A stretch of DNA of 64,000 nucleotides from Leclercia sp. S52 (GCF_039727615.1 NZ_CP152474.1:4836001-4900000), one strand, 5' to 3'. Positions 45,412-58,080 are shown, counted from the stretch's first letter. Notes: generated by a model not told the origin, from the sequence alone. Numbers and translations: made by a program.

Positions 45412-46369
45412 GCTGCAGCTTCTGCGGTTGCAGCGCGGGCTGGGCGATACGATGGATCAACACGTCAATCGCCAGCTCGCCCAGTTCATCCTTTGGCTGA
45501 TGAATGGTGGTGAGCGGCGGCGTCATATACTGCGCCAGTTCGATATCGTCATACCCCACCACGGCGATGTCATCCGGGACACGGAGTCCCGCCTGATAGA
45601 GTGCCTGATAAGCTCCCACGGCCATCGCATCGTTACCAATAAACACCGCCTGCGGGCGATCTTTCTGCGCCAGTAAGGACTGCATCGCCTCAAACCCGCC
45701 GCTGAACTCAAAGTCGCCGGTAATTTGATAGCCGTCAGGCACCGGCAGACCGGCGCGATCCATGGCGACCAGAAAGCCCTCCAGCCGCAGGCGGGCAGGG
45801 GTTTTATCCAGCGGACCGGTAATGCAGGCGATGCGGGTATGCCCTTTATCAATCAGATGCTGCGTCGCCATGTCCCCGCCCAGCAGCGAGTTATCCTGAA
45901 TCAGATCGCTGGTACCGTCGAACGGCGCCCAGTCCATCATCACCGTGGGAACGGAAGGGTAGCGCTGCATAATCTCGGGAGAGGGTTGATGCGTTTCGGT
46001 ACAGAGCAGTAATAACCCGTCGACGCGCTTTTGCATCAGCGTCTCCAGATTACGGTTCATGCGCTGCTCGTCACCTTCGGTATTGCAGAGCACCAGGCTG
46101 TAGCCGCGCTCGAAACAGCTGCGCTCCACGCCGCGCACCAGCTCAGAGTAAAAGGGGTTAGTACTGGCAGTGATGAGCATGCCAATGGTGCGGGTCTGGT
46201 TGAGCTTCAGACTGCGCGCCAGGGCAGAAGGCGCATAGTTGAGGGATTTAACTGCAGCTTCGACCTTCTCCCGGATCGCTTCGCTGACGAAGCGATCGTT
46301 ATTAATGACATGGGAGACCGTCGACGTAGAGACGCCCGCCACGCGAGCGACATCTTTCATTGTGGCCAA
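45377..46369 (-). CDS. rbsR: Ribose operon repressor
   Basis: 330 residues. LacI-family: N-terminal [23 protein letters not shown] and a periplasmic-binding-protein-like domain that binds ribose. It is the last gene of rbsDACBKR and binds palindromes of the CGAAACGTTTCG type in front of rbsD. Its end overlaps hsrA. Confidence 0.96.
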   Translation of the reverse strand: MATMKDVARVAGVSTSTVSHVINNDRFVSEAIREKVEAAVKSLNYAPSALARSLKLNQTRTIGMLITASTNPFYSELVRGVERSCFERGYSLVLCNTEGDEQRMNRNLETLMQKRVDGLLLLCTETHQPSPEIMQRYPSVPTVMMDWAPFDGTSDLIQDNSLLGGDMATQHLIDKGHTRIACITGPLDKTPARLRLEGFLVAMDRAGLPVPDGYQITGDFEFSGGFEAMQSLLAQKDRPQAVFIGNDAMAVGAYQALYQAGLRVPDDIAVVGYDDIELAQYMTPPLTTIHQPKDELGELAIDVLIHRIAQPALQPQKLQLTPVLMERGSV

Positions 46370-46372
46370 ACG

Positions 46373-47302
46373 CTACCTCTGCTGACTTAAAAATTCATCG
46401 ATCTCATTGCGCCATGGTACAGAAGGTTGTGCGCCTGGACGCGTTACCGCAATGGCCGCTGCCGCATGGGCAAAACGGATCGCGGTATCCAGCTGCTCAC
46501 CTTCCAGTAGCGCCGTGACCAGCGCACCATTAAAGGTATCGCCCGCCGCGATGGTATCCACCGCTTTCACCTTAAAGCCGGGAACGCGACGACCTTCTCC
46601 CTTGACGCTGGCCCAAACGCCACGACTGCCAAGGGTAATGATAACCGTACTGATGCCTTTCTGGTGCAGGGCTTGCGCCGCGCGCGCCGCATCGTCATCG
46701 TTTTCGACACGAATGCCCGTCAGCTTTTCGGCTTCGGTTTCGTTAGGGGTGATGATATCCACCAGCGCCAGCAGCTCGTCTGATAATACACGGGCGGGCG
46801 CGGGATTAAGTACGACAGTGGTATGATTTTGATGGGCAATTTGCGCAGCCGCCAGCACGCTTTCAACCGGCGATTCCAGCTGCATCAGCAGAGCGTCTGC
46901 ATCAGCGATACGCGCCTGTTGCGCCGCCACGCGTTCCGTCGTCAGCGCCGCGTTAGCACCCGCATGAATACCGATGACATTCTCCCCTTCCGCGTTGACA
47001 AAAATCAGCGCCACGCCGGTAGATTCACCTTCCACCACGCTGACCGGCGCGATATCGATGTTGTCGCTTGCCAGCTGTTCGCGCACGCGCTCACCGGTAT
47101 CGTCATCGCCGGTACAGGCGATAAAGGCGATGTTTGCGCCGCTGCGTCCGGCGGCGACCGCCTGGTTTGCGCCCTTGCCGCCAAAGGCGACCTGATAGCG
47201 ATTGCCCGTTACGGTCTCGCCCTGCGTCGGGAAAGCGTCAAGGTTGAGAATGTGATCGGCATTAATACTGCCAAGGACGACAAGCTTACCTGCGGTTTTC
47301 AT
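46373..47302 (-). CDS. rbsK: Ribokinase
   Basis: 309 residues from the ATG at 47302, as in E. coli; an ATG one codon upstream (47305) is equally close. PfkB family: GG motif in YQVAFGGKGANQAVAA and the catalytic block DTIAAGDTFNGALVTALL near residue 250. Phosphorylates ribose to ribose-5-phosphate. Three bases before rbsR. Confidence 0.96.
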   Translation of the reverse strand: MKTAGKLVVLGSINADHILNLDAFPTQGETVTGNRYQVAFGGKGANQAVAAGRSGANIAFIACTGDDDTGERVREQLASDNIDIAPVSVVEGESTGVALIFVNAEGENVIGIHAGANAALTTERVAAQQARIADADALLMQLESPVESVLAAAQIAHQNHTTVVLNPAPARVLSDELLALVDIITPNETEAEKLTGIRVENDDDAARAAQALHQKGISTVIITLGSRGVWASVKGEGRRVPGFKVKAVDTIAAGDTFNGALVTALLEGEQLDTAIRFAHAAAAIAVTRPGAQPSVPWRNEIDEFLSQQR

Positions 47303-47409
47303 CATTGAGGTGTCCATCTGAGATCGCCACCGGTATTACCCGGTGGCGTATGCCACGCTTTTCTTTATATGTTGTCCTTCAGGCAGCCGGTAGCTGCCTG
47401 AATCGCATA

Positions 47410-48300
47410 TTACTGCTTGATGACCAGTTTCAGGTCAACAGGGTATTTAGCCTGAACTTTCTCGCCCTTCAGCACTTTGTCAGCAGTCTGCACGCCGGTC
47501 GCGCCGATCTGCTCCGGCAGCTGAGCAATGGTCGCAGCCAGTTTGCCATCGTTTACCGCTTTTTCACCATCCGGCGTGCCGTCAAATCCGACAACCATCA
47601 CATCAGATTTGCCTGCGGTTTGCAGGGCGCGCAGCGCGCCCAGCGCCATTTCGTCGTTCTGTGCGAATACCGCTTTAACGTCCGGGTGAGCGGTCAGCAG
47701 GTTCTGCATCACGTTCAGACCCTTAGTACGGTCGAAGTCTGCCGGCTGGCTGGCCAGCACGTTGAATTTGTGGGCAGCAACGGCCTGCTGGAAGCCTTCG
47801 CCACGCTCACGCGCTGCGGAAGTACCGGCAATGCCCTGCAGTTCGATAACTTTAGCGCCTTCACCCGCTTTCTTCGCAATGTAGTCACCGGCGATTTTAC
47901 CGCCCAGCACGTTATCAGACGCAATGTGGCTGACCACTTCGCCTTTAGATGCCTGACGGTCCAGGGTGATCACCGGGATGTTGGCCTGGTTAGCCATCTT
48001 CACGGCGTTACCTACCGCATCGGAATCGGTCGGGTTGATCAGCAGAATTTTGGTGCCGCGAACGGTTAAGTCCTGAACGTTAGCCAGCTCTTTCGCCGGG
48101 TTGTTCTGGGAGTCGAGGATCACCAGGTTGTAGCCCAGTTTGTCGGCTTCTTTCTGCGCACCATCCTTCAGGGAGACGAAGAACGGGTTGTTCAGGGTAG
48201 AAACCACCAGCGCGATAGTATCTTTCGCCATGGCGTTTGCACTCACAGTTGCGCTCAGCGCGACAGCAGAAACCAGGGTAGCCAGTTTTTTCATGTTCAT
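47410..48300 (-). CDS. rbsB: Ribose ABC transporter periplasmic binding protein
   Basis: 296 residues, as in E. coli. Signal peptide [20 protein letters not shown], cleavage near AMAKDT at about residue 25; then the type I periplasmic fold. Also passes ribose to the chemoreceptor Trg. In E. coli rbsB is the most expressed gene of the operon and is followed by a hairpin; a stem-loop CGGTATTACCCGGTGGC-type sequence lies after it at about 47320-47345. Confidence 0.96.
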   Translation of the reverse strand: MNMKKLATLVSAVALSATVSANAMAKDTIALVVSTLNNPFFVSLKDGAQKEADKLGYNLVILDSQNNPAKELANVQDLTVRGTKILLINPTDSDAVGNAVKMANQANIPVITLDRQASKGEVVSHIASDNVLGGKIAGDYIAKKAGEGAKVIELQGIAGTSAARERGEGFQQAVAAHKFNVLASQPADFDRTKGLNVMQNLLTAHPDVKAVFAQNDEMALGALRALQTAGKSDVMVVGFDGTPDGEKAVNDGKLAATIAQLPEQIGATGVQTADKVLKGEKVQAKYPVDLKLVIKQ

Positions 48301-48327
48301 ATCAAAGATGTCCTGTAGTGTCGTCAG

Positions 48328-49293
48328 TTACTGTTTTTTGTTGTCTACCAGTACCGCCAGCAAAATCACTACCGCTTTGACGATCATCTGGTAATAGGAA
48401 GAAACACCTAACAAATTCAAACCATTGTTCAGGAAGCCGAGGATCAGCGCACCGATCAGCGTCCCCACGATACGACCTTTACCCCCTGCCAGGCTGGTGC
48501 CGCCGAGCACCACCGCAGCGATGGCGTCCAGCTCATAACCCGTACCCGCAGTTGGCTGCGCGGAGGAGAGACGCGCCACCTCGATAATGCCCGCCAGCGA
48601 GGCCAGCAGGCCGCACAGGGAGTAGACGATAATTTTGACTTTATTGACGCTGATGCCGGACAGACGCGTTGCCGCTTCGTTACCGCCCAGAGCATAGATA
48701 TAGCGACCCAGACGGGTGTGATGCAGCATGTACCACGCCGCGAGGAACACCAGGCCCATGATCCAGACCGGCGTCGGGATACCCAGCGGGCGACCGATAC
48801 CGAACCAGCCAAACAGATCGGCGTTGTCGGTGAAGCCGGTGTTCACCGGGCTGCCGTTGGTGTAGACCATGGTCACACCGCGCAGCAGCAGCATCATCAC
48901 CAGGGTGGCAATAAACGCCTGCACGCGGCCTTTCGCCACAATCATTCCGGTGACAGCACCAATTGCGGCGCCCAGCGCCAGCGCCGCTGCTACGGCCACC
49001 AGCGCGTTGACTTCAATCCCTACAATTGAAGCGGCAACCGCGCCGGTGAGCGCCAGCAGGGAACCGACGGACAGGTCGATACCCGACGTCAAAATCACCA
49101 GCGTCATCCCCACCGCCATAATGGCGTTGACGGAAGTCTGCTGAAGAATGTTGAACAGGTTATTAACGGTAAAAAAGTTCGGGCTCATGGTGGAGACAAT
49201 CGCGATCAGCACCAGCAGGGCAATCAGCGATTTTTGTTCCAGCAGCCATGCCTTCGTGAAATAACGGCGTCCAGAAACAGCCTGGGTAGTCAT
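48328..49293 (-). CDS. rbsC: Ribose ABC transporter permease
   Basis: 321 residues with about ten membrane helices, EAA-type permease of the carbohydrate uptake 2 family. The conserved GGTSLAGGKGRIVGTLIGA block lies near residue 260. Partner of RbsA and RbsB in ribose import. Confidence 0.96.
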   Translation of the reverse strand: MTTQAVSGRRYFTKAWLLEQKSLIALLVLIAIVSTMSPNFFTVNNLFNILQQTSVNAIMAVGMTLVILTSGIDLSVGSLLALTGAVAASIVGIEVNALVAVAAALALGAAIGAVTGMIVAKGRVQAFIATLVMMLLLRGVTMVYTNGSPVNTGFTDNADLFGWFGIGRPLGIPTPVWIMGLVFLAAWYMLHHTRLGRYIYALGGNEAATRLSGISVNKVKIIVYSLCGLLASLAGIIEVARLSSAQPTAGTGYELDAIAAVVLGGTSLAGGKGRIVGTLIGALILGFLNNGLNLLGVSSYYQMIVKAVVILLAVLVDNKKQ

Positions 49294-49297
49294 CTTC

Positions 49298-50805
49298 TTA
49301 CTCCTGATCCACGCGATTAAGCTTGCCCACAGCGGCAGCCATCAGAATTTCCTGGGTGGCCTGCTCGCGACTGAATTCACCGCCGAGATGCCCTTCATGC
49401 ATGACGATAATGCGATCGCTCATGCCTAATACCTCTGGCATCTCGGAAGAGACCAGAATGATGCTCAGCCCGTCAGCCTTGAACTGGTTGATGAGCTGAT
49501 AAATCTCTTTCTTCGCGCCAACGTCCACGCCGCGGGTTGGCTCATCGAGGATCAGCACCTTCGGACGGGTCATCAGGCCGCGGGCAATCGCCACTTTCTG
49601 CTGGTTACCGCCGGAGAGCAGACCGATTGCCTGTTCCATCGACGGGGTTTTGACGTTAAAGAGGCGGATAAAATCGCTGACGGCCTGCTGTTCGTCTTTA
49701 TGCTTCAGGCCACCGCCGCTGCGGCTGAAGTAGCGCAGCGCGGTCAGGGACATGTTCTCTTTCACCGACATGCCCAGCACCAGGCCATCGCGCTTACGGT
49801 CTTCGGAGATGTAGACGATACCGTTCGCCAGGCCATCCTGCGGCGTACGGGTGACAACCTCATGACCATCAAGGGTGACGTATCCGCTGGCGCGTGGATT
49901 GGCGCCATACAGCACCTTCATCAGCTCGGTACGTCCGGCCCCCATCAGCCCGGCCACGCCGAGGATCTCCCCCCCTGGCGCAGGGTAAAGCTGACGTCAT
50001 GCACCCCAGGGCCGCACAGATTATCGACCTTCAGGCGGATATCGCCCGGGGCCTTATCGATACGCGGATACTGGTCTTCCAGCTTACGTCCCACCATCAT
50101 CTCAATCAGCGTGTCTTCGGTGAGGGTCACCACTTCACGCTCGGCAATAAACTGCCCGTCGCGGAAGACGGTGACGTCATCGCAGATCTCGAAGATCTCT
50201 TTCATGCGGTGGGAGATATAGACGATGCCGCGCCCCTGCGCTTTCAGCTCGCGGATCACGCGGAACAGAGAGTCGGTTTCGGTATCGGTGAGGGCATCTG
50301 TTGGCTCATCCATCACGATAACCCGCGATTCAAAGCTCAGGACCTTCGCGATCTCCACCATCTGCTGATCGCCGATGGAGAGTTCGCCCACCAGCCGATC
50401 GCTTTTGAAGCGCAGGTTCAGCTTCGCCAGCAGCTTATCGGCTTCGGCATACATCTGTTTCCAGTCGATTTTGCCAAAGCGGTTAACGAACTCACGACCG
50501 AGGAAGATGTTCTCCGCGATGGAGAGCTGCGGGATCAGGTTCAGCTCCTGGTGAATGATGCCGATCCCGGCCTCCTGGGAGGATTTCGGGCCGTTGAAGG
50601 TGGTCTCTTTCCCCAGCCACTGCAGCGAACCGGCGTCGCGTTGATAGATGCCGGTCAGCACTTTCATCATTGTGGATTTGCCGGCGCCGTTTTCACCCAC
50701 CAGCGCCATCACGCGCCCGGCGTAGACATTCAGTGCGGCACCGGAGAGGGCTTTAACGCCCGGGAACGACTTATCGATCCCTTTCAGTTGCAGGAGTGCG
50801 TCCAT
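49298..50805 (-). CDS. rbsA: Ribose ABC transporter ATPase, frameshifted (probable sequence error)
   Basis: Two-domain ATPase; each half has a nucleotide-binding domain (Walker [10 protein letters not shown] near residue 37 in the first). A seven-C run at 49969-49975 breaks the frame between FTLRQG and [14 protein letters not shown]. Reading with five bases in the run gives exactly 501 residues, the E. coli length; eight bases would also restore the frame with one more Gly. So the run appears two bases too long. Start at 50805; the gene sits between rbsD and rbsC. Confidence 0.93.
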
Positions 50806-50812
50806 GATGGCC

Positions 50813-51232
50813 TCAGAAGGTGACGCCAGCACAGAGAATGATATTCGCATACGGGGAACACTCCCCGCTGCGGATAACCGCCTGGCTGTCAGCGGTATTT
50901 TTCTTGAACTGCTCGTGCGTTATGTAACTTATTTTTATGGTGTTTCCCTGGTGGTGTTGCAGTTGCTTGATATGGCCAAGCAACGTTTCGTGGAGCTGCG
51001 GATTATGTTGTTGGATTTCCGTTGCGAGAATGGCTTCCTCAACCTGCATCTCGGTTGTCACCACGTCCAGCACCTGCATAAACGAGGGCACGCCCTGCGT
51101 TAACGCCAGATCAATACGCGTTGTGCTGTGGGGAATGGGTAAACCCGCATCACATACCACCAGCGTATCGGTATGCCCAAGACGGGAGATGACCGATGAG
51201 ACTTCAGAGTTGAGTACCGTGCCTTTCTTCAT
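50813..51232 (-). CDS. rbsD: D-ribose pyranase
   Basis: 139 residues, as in E. coli. Interconverts beta-pyranose and furanose forms of ribose so RbsK can act. Contains [20 protein letters not shown] with the catalytic His and an [12 protein letters not shown] block. First gene of rbsDACBKR. Confidence 0.96.
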   Translation of the reverse strand: MKKGTVLNSEVSSVISRLGHTDTLVVCDAGLPIPHSTTRIDLALTQGVPSFMQVLDVVTTEMQVEEAILATEIQQHNPQLHETLLGHIKQLQHHQGNTIKISYITHEQFKKNTADSQAVIRSGECSPYANIILCAGVTF

Positions 51233-51246
51233 TTTCTTGCTCCACT

Positions 51247-51339
51247 AGCGAAACGTTTCGCTGGCGTCAGTTTAATCTTACCGATGCGCAGAAAACCACC
51301 ATGGCGTTGCAGATTTGTGATCGTTGTCGAAACGTTTCG
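51247..51339. promoter_or_regulatory. RbsR-type operators before rbsD
   Basis: AGCGAAACGTTTCGCT at 51247-51262 is a perfect palindrome; CGAAACGTTTCG recurs at 51328-51339, 77-81 bases further upstream. The first overlaps the leader of rbsD. Both carry the same core as the operators at 4709-4747. TGTGATCG at about 51317 could be part of a CRP site. Confidence 0.8.
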
Positions 51340-51365
51340 CTAAGTGAAATGTAGACCGAAGAATT

Positions 51366-51434
51366 GCCCGGCGGCGCTTCGCTTGCGCGGGCCTACGGGT
51401 GGGGTAGGCCGGGTAAGCGAAGCGCCACCCGGCA
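51366..51434. repeat. REP pair (BIME-like)
   Basis: Two inverted REP units (GCCCGGCGGCGCTTCGCTTGC and GCCGGGTAAGCGAAGCGCCA) lie between rbsD and the 3' end of kup. Confidence 0.8.
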
Positions 51435-51444
51435 TGTTGCAGAA

Positions 51445-53313
51445 TTAAATCTCGACCTGGGTTCCTAACTCAATCACGCGGTTAGGCGGGATCTCGAACT
51501 GGTCGGGCGCACGCAGGGCGTTACGCTGGAGAATAAGGTAGAGCTTGCCGCGCAGGCGCAGATACCACGGGCGTTTGCCGATGATCAGCGACTCGTGCGA
51601 CATAAAGAATGACGTCTCCATCATCCGGCAGCTCAGGCCTTCCAGGCCGCATCGGTGGAACACTTCCTCCACGTTCGGGGTTTCGCGCCAGCCGTAGCTG
51701 GCCACCACCCGCCAGAAGGTAGGCGACAGCTGCTCTATCTGTACCCGGCGGACGTTATGCACATAGGGCGCATCTTCGGTACGCAGCGTCAGCAGGATCA
51801 CCCGCTCGTGCAGCACCTTGTTGTGCTTGAGGTTGTGCATCAGAGCAAACGGGATCACGTTCAGCGCCCGCGACATATAGACCGCGGTGCCCGGTACGCG
51901 TACCGGCGGGGATTTCTCCAGCGAGGCAATCATCGCCTCCAGAGAATTACCGTGTTCATGCATCCGGCGCAACAGGCGGAAACGCTCGCTCTTCCAGGTG
52001 GTCATCACAATGAACATCACCAGCCCCAGCGTCAACGGCAGCCAGCCGCCGGAGACAATCTTGTCGAGGTTGGCCGAGAACAGCGGCACGTCAATACAGA
52101 GGAAGCCGACCAGAATCATCCCCACGAGGAATTTATTCCAGTGCCAGTTCCGGTACGCCACCGTGGTGGAGAGGATCGAAGTCAGCACCATCGTTCCGGT
52201 CACGGCAATACCGTAGGCGGCCGCCAGGTTGCTGGAGTGCTCAAAGCTGACGATAACAATCACCACCGCGAAATAGAGCAGCCAGTTAATGAACGGGATG
52301 TAGATCTGGCCCGACTCCATTTCCGACGTATGGATGATGCGCATCGGGGAGAGGTAACCCAGACGCACCGCCTGACGGGTCAGGGAGAAGACGCCTGAAA
52401 TCACCGCCTGGGAGGCAATCACGGTCGCCAGGGTCGCGAGGATCAGCATCGGCACCAGCGCCCAGTCCGGTGCCAGCAGGAAGAACGGGTTTTTAATCGC
52501 TTCAGGATGTTTGAGCAGCAGCGCGCCCTGGCCGAAGTAGTTCAGCACCAGCGACGGCAGCACCACGATAAACCAGGCCACGCGAATAGGCAGTTTGCCG
52601 AAGTGCCCCATATCGGCATACAGCGCCTCTACCCCGGTGATGGACAGCACCACGGCGCCCAGGGCGATAAACGACACGGTTTTGTATTCAAGGAAGAAGT
52701 GCACCGCCCACATCGGGTTCAGGGCATGCAGCACGTCCGGGTTAGCAATAATGCTGCGTAATCCCAGCACCGCCAGGATCAGGAACCAGGCCAGCATAAT
52801 CGGCGCAAAGAGTTTCCCCACCAGCCCGGTGCCGTGTTTCTGAATCACAAACAGCAGGGTCAGCACAATGATGGCCAGCGGAACCACCCACTCATCGAGC
52901 TGCGGCGCGATAATCTCCAGCCCTTCGATTGCCGAGAGCACGGAGATCGCCGGCGTGATCACCACTTCGCCATAGAAGAAGCTGCCGCCAATCAGCCCGA
53001 TAATCACCAGGAAGGAGGTCATTTTGGGCGAGGTGTTGCGCCCGGCCAGCGACATTAAGGTCAGGATCCCACCTTCACCGGCGTTATCCGCCCGCATGAC
53101 GAAGGAGAGATATTTAACGGAGACTACTAAGATCAGGAGCCAAAAAATGAGAGACAAAAAACCAAAAACAGCGTCGCGTTCCACGCCAAAACCAAACTGC
53201 CCGGACAAACATTCACGAAGCGTATAAAGCGGGCTGGTGCCGATATCACCGTAGACAACCCCGATCGCCGCGAGCGTTATAGCGGGTAATGATTGCTTAT
53301 TATCAGTGCTCAT
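51445..53313 (-). CDS. kup: Low-affinity potassium transporter Kup
   Basis: 622 residues, as in E. coli, with 12 membrane helices and a long C-terminal cytoplasmic domain. K+ uptake system. Contains the family motif [17 protein letters not shown] at the N-terminus. Its upstream gap to ravA (53314-53535, 222 bases) is divergent and holds promoters for both. Confidence 0.96.
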   Translation of the reverse strand: MSTDNKQSLPAITLAAIGVVYGDIGTSPLYTLRECLSGQFGFGVERDAVFGFLSLIFWLLILVVSVKYLSFVMRADNAGEGGILTLMSLAGRNTSPKMTSFLVIIGLIGGSFFYGEVVITPAISVLSAIEGLEIIAPQLDEWVVPLAIIVLTLLFVIQKHGTGLVGKLFAPIMLAWFLILAVLGLRSIIANPDVLHALNPMWAVHFFLEYKTVSFIALGAVVLSITGVEALYADMGHFGKLPIRVAWFIVVLPSLVLNYFGQGALLLKHPEAIKNPFFLLAPDWALVPMLILATLATVIASQAVISGVFSLTRQAVRLGYLSPMRIIHTSEMESGQIYIPFINWLLYFAVVIVIVSFEHSSNLAAAYGIAVTGTMVLTSILSTTVAYRNWHWNKFLVGMILVGFLCIDVPLFSANLDKIVSGGWLPLTLGLVMFIVMTTWKSERFRLLRRMHEHGNSLEAMIASLEKSPPVRVPGTAVYMSRALNVIPFALMHNLKHNKVLHERVILLTLRTEDAPYVHNVRRVQIEQLSPTFWRVVASYGWRETPNVEEVFHRCGLEGLSCRMMETSFFMSHESLIIGKRPWYLRLRGKLYLILQRNALRAPDQFEIPPNRVIELGTQVEI

Positions 53314-53535
53314 AGACTAGTCTTTTCGTTTATATAACAAATGTGTGCTTAGTCCCTTGGCCCACAAAAAGCGCACAGTATGCACGATTAATCGTAGAAT
53401 CGTACCCCTAAATGCACCGTCATTAACATAGCGCAAAGAAAATAGCACCGTAGTTCAGTCTATTACCAGCCCCGAACGAAACGTCTATACTCGCTTCAAT
53501 TAGCCGGGTATACGGCGAAAGGATGCAAAACAATT

Positions 53536-55032
53536 ATGGCTCACACTCATTTATTAGCAGAAAGAATTTCCCGTCTCAGCGGCGCGCTGGAAAAAGGGCT
53601 ATTTGAACGTAGCCACGCCATCCGCCTCTGTTTACTGGCGGCACTGAGCGGCGAAAGCGTCTTTCTGCTGGGGCCACCCGGCATTGCAAAAAGCCTCATT
53701 GCCCGCCGGCTGAAATTCGCGTTTCAGCATGCCAGAGCCTTTGAGTATCTGATGACCCGCTTTTCCACGCCGGAAGAGGTGTTCGGCCCGCTCTCCATCC
53801 AAGCGCTTAAAGATGAAGGACGCTATGAACGTTTAACGGCGGGCTATCTGCCGGAAGCGGAGATCGTTTTTCTCGATGAAATCTGGAAAGCCGGCCCGGC
53901 GATCCTCAATACCCTGCTCACCGCCATCAACGAACGCCGGTTCCGCAATGGCGCACATGAGGGGAAAATCCCGATGCGCCTGCTGGTAGCGGCCTCCAAC
54001 GAACTGCCGGAAGCCGACAGCAGTCTCGAAGCCTTATATGACCGCATGCTGATCCGCCTGTGGCTCGACAAAGTACAGGACAAAGCGAACTTCCGCTCGC
54101 TGCTGATTAGCCAGCAGGATGAGAACGATAACCCGGTACCTGCCGCATTGCAGGTGACGGACGAGGAGTACCAGCAGTGGCAGCAGGACATCGGTAAAAT
54201 CAAACTGCCGGATGCGGTGTTTGACCTGGTCTTTATGCTGCGCCAGCAGCTGGATGCCCTGCCGGGTGCGCCTTACGTCTCCGATCGTCGCTGGAAGAAA
54301 GCCATTCGCCTGCTGCAGGCCAGCGCCCTGTTCAGCGGTCGCGATGCGGTTGCCCCTATCGATCTGATCCTGCTGAAAGATTGCCTGTGGCATGACGCCA
54401 ACGGTATGAACCTGATGCAGCAGCAACTTGAAATATTGATGACCGGGCACGCCTGGGGGCAGCAGGAGATGCTGAACCAGCTCGGGGCCATCACCCAGCG
54501 CCGTCTTCAGCTTCAGCAGCAGCAAAGCGACAAAACCGCCCTGCGCGTCAACCGTCAGAGCGGCATGTTTGCCCGGCGTCCGCACTACGAACTACCGGCC
54601 GAACTGAGCGAGACCACCCTGACGCTGCTCCTCCAGCAGCCGCTTAAGCTCCATGATATGCAGGTGATTCACATCACCATTGAGCGCGAAGCCCTGTCGC
54701 TGTGGCTGACCAAAGGCGGCGAGATCCGCGGCAAGCTCAACGGCATCGGTTTTGCCCAGCAGCTCAATATGGAAGTGGACGGCAGTCTGCATCTGGTGAT
54801 CCGCGACGTCAGCCTGCAGGGATCGCGCCTTGCGCTGCCCGGCACTGCCTCTGATAGCGTCCCGGAAGAGATCAAACAGCAGCTGGAAGCGCTGGATAAC
54901 CAGTGGCACCTGCAGCATACCCGCTTCAGCGAGCAGCAGAAATGCCTGTTTATCCACAGTGACTGGCTGGGCCGGATTGAATCGAGCCTGCAGGATGTAA
55001 GCGCGCAGATCAAACAGGCGCGTCAATGCTGA
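53536..55032 (+). CDS. ravA: RavA, MoxR AAA+ ATPase
   Basis: 498 residues. MoxR-type AAA+ ATPase: Walker A GPPGIAKS near residue 47 and Walker B VFLDEIWK. It acts with ViaA, binds the inducible lysine decarboxylase CadA/LdcI in E. coli and affects respiratory complexes. Overlaps viaA by seven bases. Confidence 0.95.
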   Translation: MAHTHLLAERISRLSGALEKGLFERSHAIRLCLLAALSGESVFLLGPPGIAKSLIARRLKFAFQHARAFEYLMTRFSTPEEVFGPLSIQALKDEGRYERLTAGYLPEAEIVFLDEIWKAGPAILNTLLTAINERRFRNGAHEGKIPMRLLVAASNELPEADSSLEALYDRMLIRLWLDKVQDKANFRSLLISQQDENDNPVPAALQVTDEEYQQWQQDIGKIKLPDAVFDLVFMLRQQLDALPGAPYVSDRRWKKAIRLLQASALFSGRDAVAPIDLILLKDCLWHDANGMNLMQQQLEILMTGHAWGQQEMLNQLGAITQRRLQLQQQQSDKTALRVNRQSGMFARRPHYELPAELSETTLTLLLQQPLKLHDMQVIHITIEREALSLWLTKGGEIRGKLNGIGFAQQLNMEVDGSLHLVIRDVSLQGSRLALPGTASDSVPEEIKQQLEALDNQWHLQHTRFSEQQKCLFIHSDWLGRIESSLQDVSAQIKQARQC

Positions 55033-56477
55033 CGCTGGACACGCTCAACATCATGCTTGCCGTCGGTGAGGAGGGCATGATCGAAGAGATCATCCTCACC
55101 CTGCTGGCCTCACCGCAGCTGGCAGTTTTTTTCGAAAAATTCCCGCGGCTTAAAACTGCCATTACTGACGATCTTCCGCGCTGGCGGGAAAATTTACGCA
55201 AAAGACTGAAAGATACCCGCGTCCCGCCAGAGCTGACCGAAGAGGTGATGTGCTATCAGCAGAGCCAGCTGCTCTCCACGCCCCAGCTGATCGTCCAGTT
55301 GCCGCAGATTTTAACCCTGCTGGACAGGGTTCACTCCCCGTACGCCAGCCAGGCCCGGCAGCTGGTGGTGGATAACGCCACCTTTACGCCCGCCCTGCAT
55401 ACCCTGTTTTTACAGCGCTGGCGGTTGAGCCTGGTGGTGCAGGCCACCTCCCTGAATCAGCAGCTGCTGGAAGAGGAGCGCGAACAGCTGCTCAGCGAAG
55501 TGCAGGAGCGCATGACCTTAGCCGGGGCCCTGGAGCCGGTACTGGTGGAGAATGAAAACGCCGCCGGTCGCCTGTGGGATATGAGCGCCGGTCAGCTCAA
55601 ACGCGGGGACTATCAGCTTATTGTTCGCTATGGCGACTTTCTGGCGCAGCAGCCGGAGCTGATGCAGCTGGCAGAACAGCTGGGCCGTTCCCGGGAGGCG
55701 AAGTCGGTGCCAAAAAAGGATGCCCCGCTGGAAACCTTCCGCACCCTGGTGCGCGAGCCGGCGACGGTGCCGGAGCAGGTAGATGGACTGCAGCAGAGCG
55801 ACGATATTCTGCGTCTGCTGCCGCCCGAGCTGGCCACCCTGGGTATCACCGAGCTGGAGTATGAATTTTACCGTCGGCTGGTGGAGAAGCAGCTTCTGAC
55901 CTACCGGCTGCACGGCGATGCCTGGCGGGAGAAGGTCAGCCAGCGCCCGGCCGTGCATCAGGATTTCGACGAACAGCCCCGCGGGCCGTTTATCGTCTGC
56001 GTGGATACCTCCGGTTCGATGGGTGGCTTCAATGAGCAGTGCGCTAAAGCCTTTTGCCTGGCGCTGATGCGCGTGGCGCTCGCCGACAGACGGCGCTGCT
56101 TTATTATGCTCTTTTCCAGCGAGGTGGTGGGCTACGAGCTGTCGGGCCAGCACGGCCTCGAGCAGGCGATCCGCTTCTTAAGCCAGCGCTTTCGCGGCGG
56201 CACCGATCTCGCCAGCTGTTTTCGCGCCATTATCGAGCGCATGCAGGGCGGAGAGTGGTATGACGCCGACGCAGTGGTGATCTCGGATTTTATTGCCCAG
56301 CGGCTGCCGGATGAGGTGGTGAGTAAGGTGAAGGTGTTGCAGCGGGAACATCAGCACCGTTTTCACGCGGTGGCGATGTCCACACATGGAAAACCCGGCA
56401 TCATGCGCATCTTCGATCATATCTGGCGCTTTGATACCGGGTTGCGTAGCCGCCTGCTGCGGCGCTGGAAACGCTAA
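55026..56477 (+). CDS. viaA: ViaA, VWA-domain partner of RavA
   Basis: 483 residues. N-terminal helical region and a C-terminal von Willebrand A domain with the MIDAS motif VDTSGSMGG near residue 325. Interacts with RavA and lipids, affecting fumarate reductase and aminoglycoside uptake in E. coli. Ends directly against the convergent asnA (56477/56478). Confidence 0.95.
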   Translation: MLTLDTLNIMLAVGEEGMIEEIILTLLASPQLAVFFEKFPRLKTAITDDLPRWRENLRKRLKDTRVPPELTEEVMCYQQSQLLSTPQLIVQLPQILTLLDRVHSPYASQARQLVVDNATFTPALHTLFLQRWRLSLVVQATSLNQQLLEEEREQLLSEVQERMTLAGALEPVLVENENAAGRLWDMSAGQLKRGDYQLIVRYGDFLAQQPELMQLAEQLGRSREAKSVPKKDAPLETFRTLVREPATVPEQVDGLQQSDDILRLLPPELATLGITELEYEFYRRLVEKQLLTYRLHGDAWREKVSQRPAVHQDFDEQPRGPFIVCVDTSGSMGGFNEQCAKAFCLALMRVALADRRRCFIMLFSSEVVGYELSGQHGLEQAIRFLSQRFRGGTDLASCFRAIIERMQGGEWYDADAVVISDFIAQRLPDEVVSKVKVLQREHQHRFHAVAMSTHGKPGIMRIFDHIWRFDTGLRSRLLRRWKR

Positions 56478-57470
56478 TTACAGCAGCGCATCCACGCTAT
56501 CACGAACCTGCTGTGGCCATACGCCACACTGAACCTGGCCGATGTGGGAGAGCTGCAGCAGTAACATGGTCAGACGAGACTGGCCAATGCCGCCGCCGAT
56601 GGTCTGCGGCATCTCACCGCGCAGCAGCGCCTGGTGCCACTCCAGCTTGAGACGATCTTCGTCACCGGTGATCGCCAGCTGACGCTGCAGGGCTTCGGCA
56701 TCGACGCGGATCCCCATGGAAGAGAGTTCAAACGCATCTTCCAGAACCGGGTTCCACACCAGAATATCGCCGTTCAGGCCCGCCAGGCCGCTCTCGCCTT
56801 CACTGCTCCAGTCATCATAATCCGGCGCACGAACGTCGTGGCGCTGACCATGAGACAGTTTGCCGCCGATACCAATCAGGAACACGGCACCCAGCTCTTT
56901 AGCGATAGCACGCTCACGGCCTTTGGCATCCAGATCCGGGAAGCGGGTCAGCAGCTCCTGGCTGTGAACAAACTGGATCGTCTCCGGCAGGAACGGGGTC
57001 AGACCAAACTCTTTGCTGACCGCCGCTTCGGTTTCTTTGATCCCGGCATAAATGGCTTCTACCGTCGCTTTCAGCGTACGGGTATGACGTTCGCCATCAC
57101 CCATCACGCGTTCCCAGTCCCACTGGTCAACGTAAACAGAGTGAATGGCGGTAAGCCGGTCTTCATCGGGGCGAAGGGCTTTCATGTGCGTGTAAAGCCC
57201 TTCGCCCGCGCTGAAGTCGTGTTGTCCCAGGGTTTGACGCTTCCACTTCGCGAGGGAATGAACCACTTCGAACTGGGCGTCTGGCAGTGTTTTCACTTTC
57301 ACCTGTACCGCTTTTTCGCAACCAGACAGGTTGTCCTGCGTCCCGTCACCCACGCGGCTTAAGATCGGCGCCTGGACTTCAATAAGACCGAGCTTCTCTT
57401 CCAGCTGGCGGGAAAAATGGGATTTAACGAAACTGATCTGGCGTTGTTGTGCGATGTAAGCGGTTTTCAT
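56478..57470 (-). CDS. asnA: Ammonia-dependent asparagine synthetase
   Basis: 330 residues, class II-aminoacyl-tRNA-synthetase-like fold. Makes asparagine from aspartate, ammonia and ATP. Motifs include [28 protein letters not shown] and [13 protein letters not shown]. Divergent from asnC with a 151-base gap. Confidence 0.97.
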   Translation of the reverse strand: MKTAYIAQQRQISFVKSHFSRQLEEKLGLIEVQAPILSRVGDGTQDNLSGCEKAVQVKVKTLPDAQFEVVHSLAKWKRQTLGQHDFSAGEGLYTHMKALRPDEDRLTAIHSVYVDQWDWERVMGDGERHTRTLKATVEAIYAGIKETEAAVSKEFGLTPFLPETIQFVHSQELLTRFPDLDAKGRERAIAKELGAVFLIGIGGKLSHGQRHDVRAPDYDDWSSEGESGLAGLNGDILVWNPVLEDAFELSSMGIRVDAEALQRQLAITGDEDRLKLEWHQALLRGEMPQTIGGGIGQSRLTMLLLQLSHIGQVQCGVWPQQVRDSVDALL

Positions 57471-57621
57471 TATTTATACTCCTGCGTCCTGTTGGCATTG
57501 ATTAAGCAACAAAAAAAGAAGCTCTTTCAATAATCCAACAATAAAACTCCGCTATCACTTTTGATTCGATAAAATTACCCGCTAAAATAGAATGATTCAT
57601 TAATCTTCATAAGAAAAAGCT

Positions 57622-58080
57622 ATGGAAAATTATCAGATCGACAATCTGGACCGCGGCATCCTTGAGGCCCTGATGGCTAACGCTCGTACCGCCTATGCCG
57701 AACTGGCCAAACAGTTTGGCGTCAGCCCGGGCACCATTCATGTACGCGTAGAGAAGATGAAGCAGGCGGGGATCATCACCGGGGCGCATATCGACGTCAG
57801 CCCGAAGCAGCTGGGGTACGACGTCTGCTGCTTTATCGGCATTATCCTTAAGAGTGCGAAAGATTACCCTTCGGCGCTGGCCAGGCTGAATGCGCTGGAT
57901 GAGGTGACCGAGGCCTACTACACCACCGGCCACTACAGCATCTTTATTAAGGTGATGTGCCGCTCGATCGACGCCCTGCAGCAGGTACTTATCAACAAGA
58001 TCCAAACAATCGATGAAATTCAGTCCACCGAGACCCTGATCTCCCTTCAGAACCCGATCATGCGCACCATCCGCCCATGA
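57622..58080 (+). CDS. asnC: AsnC, Lrp-family regulator of asnA
   Basis: 152 residues. N-terminal winged HTH (LANARTAYAELAKQFGVSPGTI) and a C-terminal RAM effector domain that binds asparagine. Activates asnA when asparagine is absent. Divergent from asnA across 57471-57621, and 89 bases before mioC. Confidence 0.97.
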   Translation: MENYQIDNLDRGILEALMANARTAYAELAKQFGVSPGTIHVRVEKMKQAGIITGAHIDVSPKQLGYDVCCFIGIILKSAKDYPSALARLNALDEVTEAYYTTGHYSIFIKVMCRSIDALQQVLINKIQTIDEIQSTETLISLQNPIMRTIRP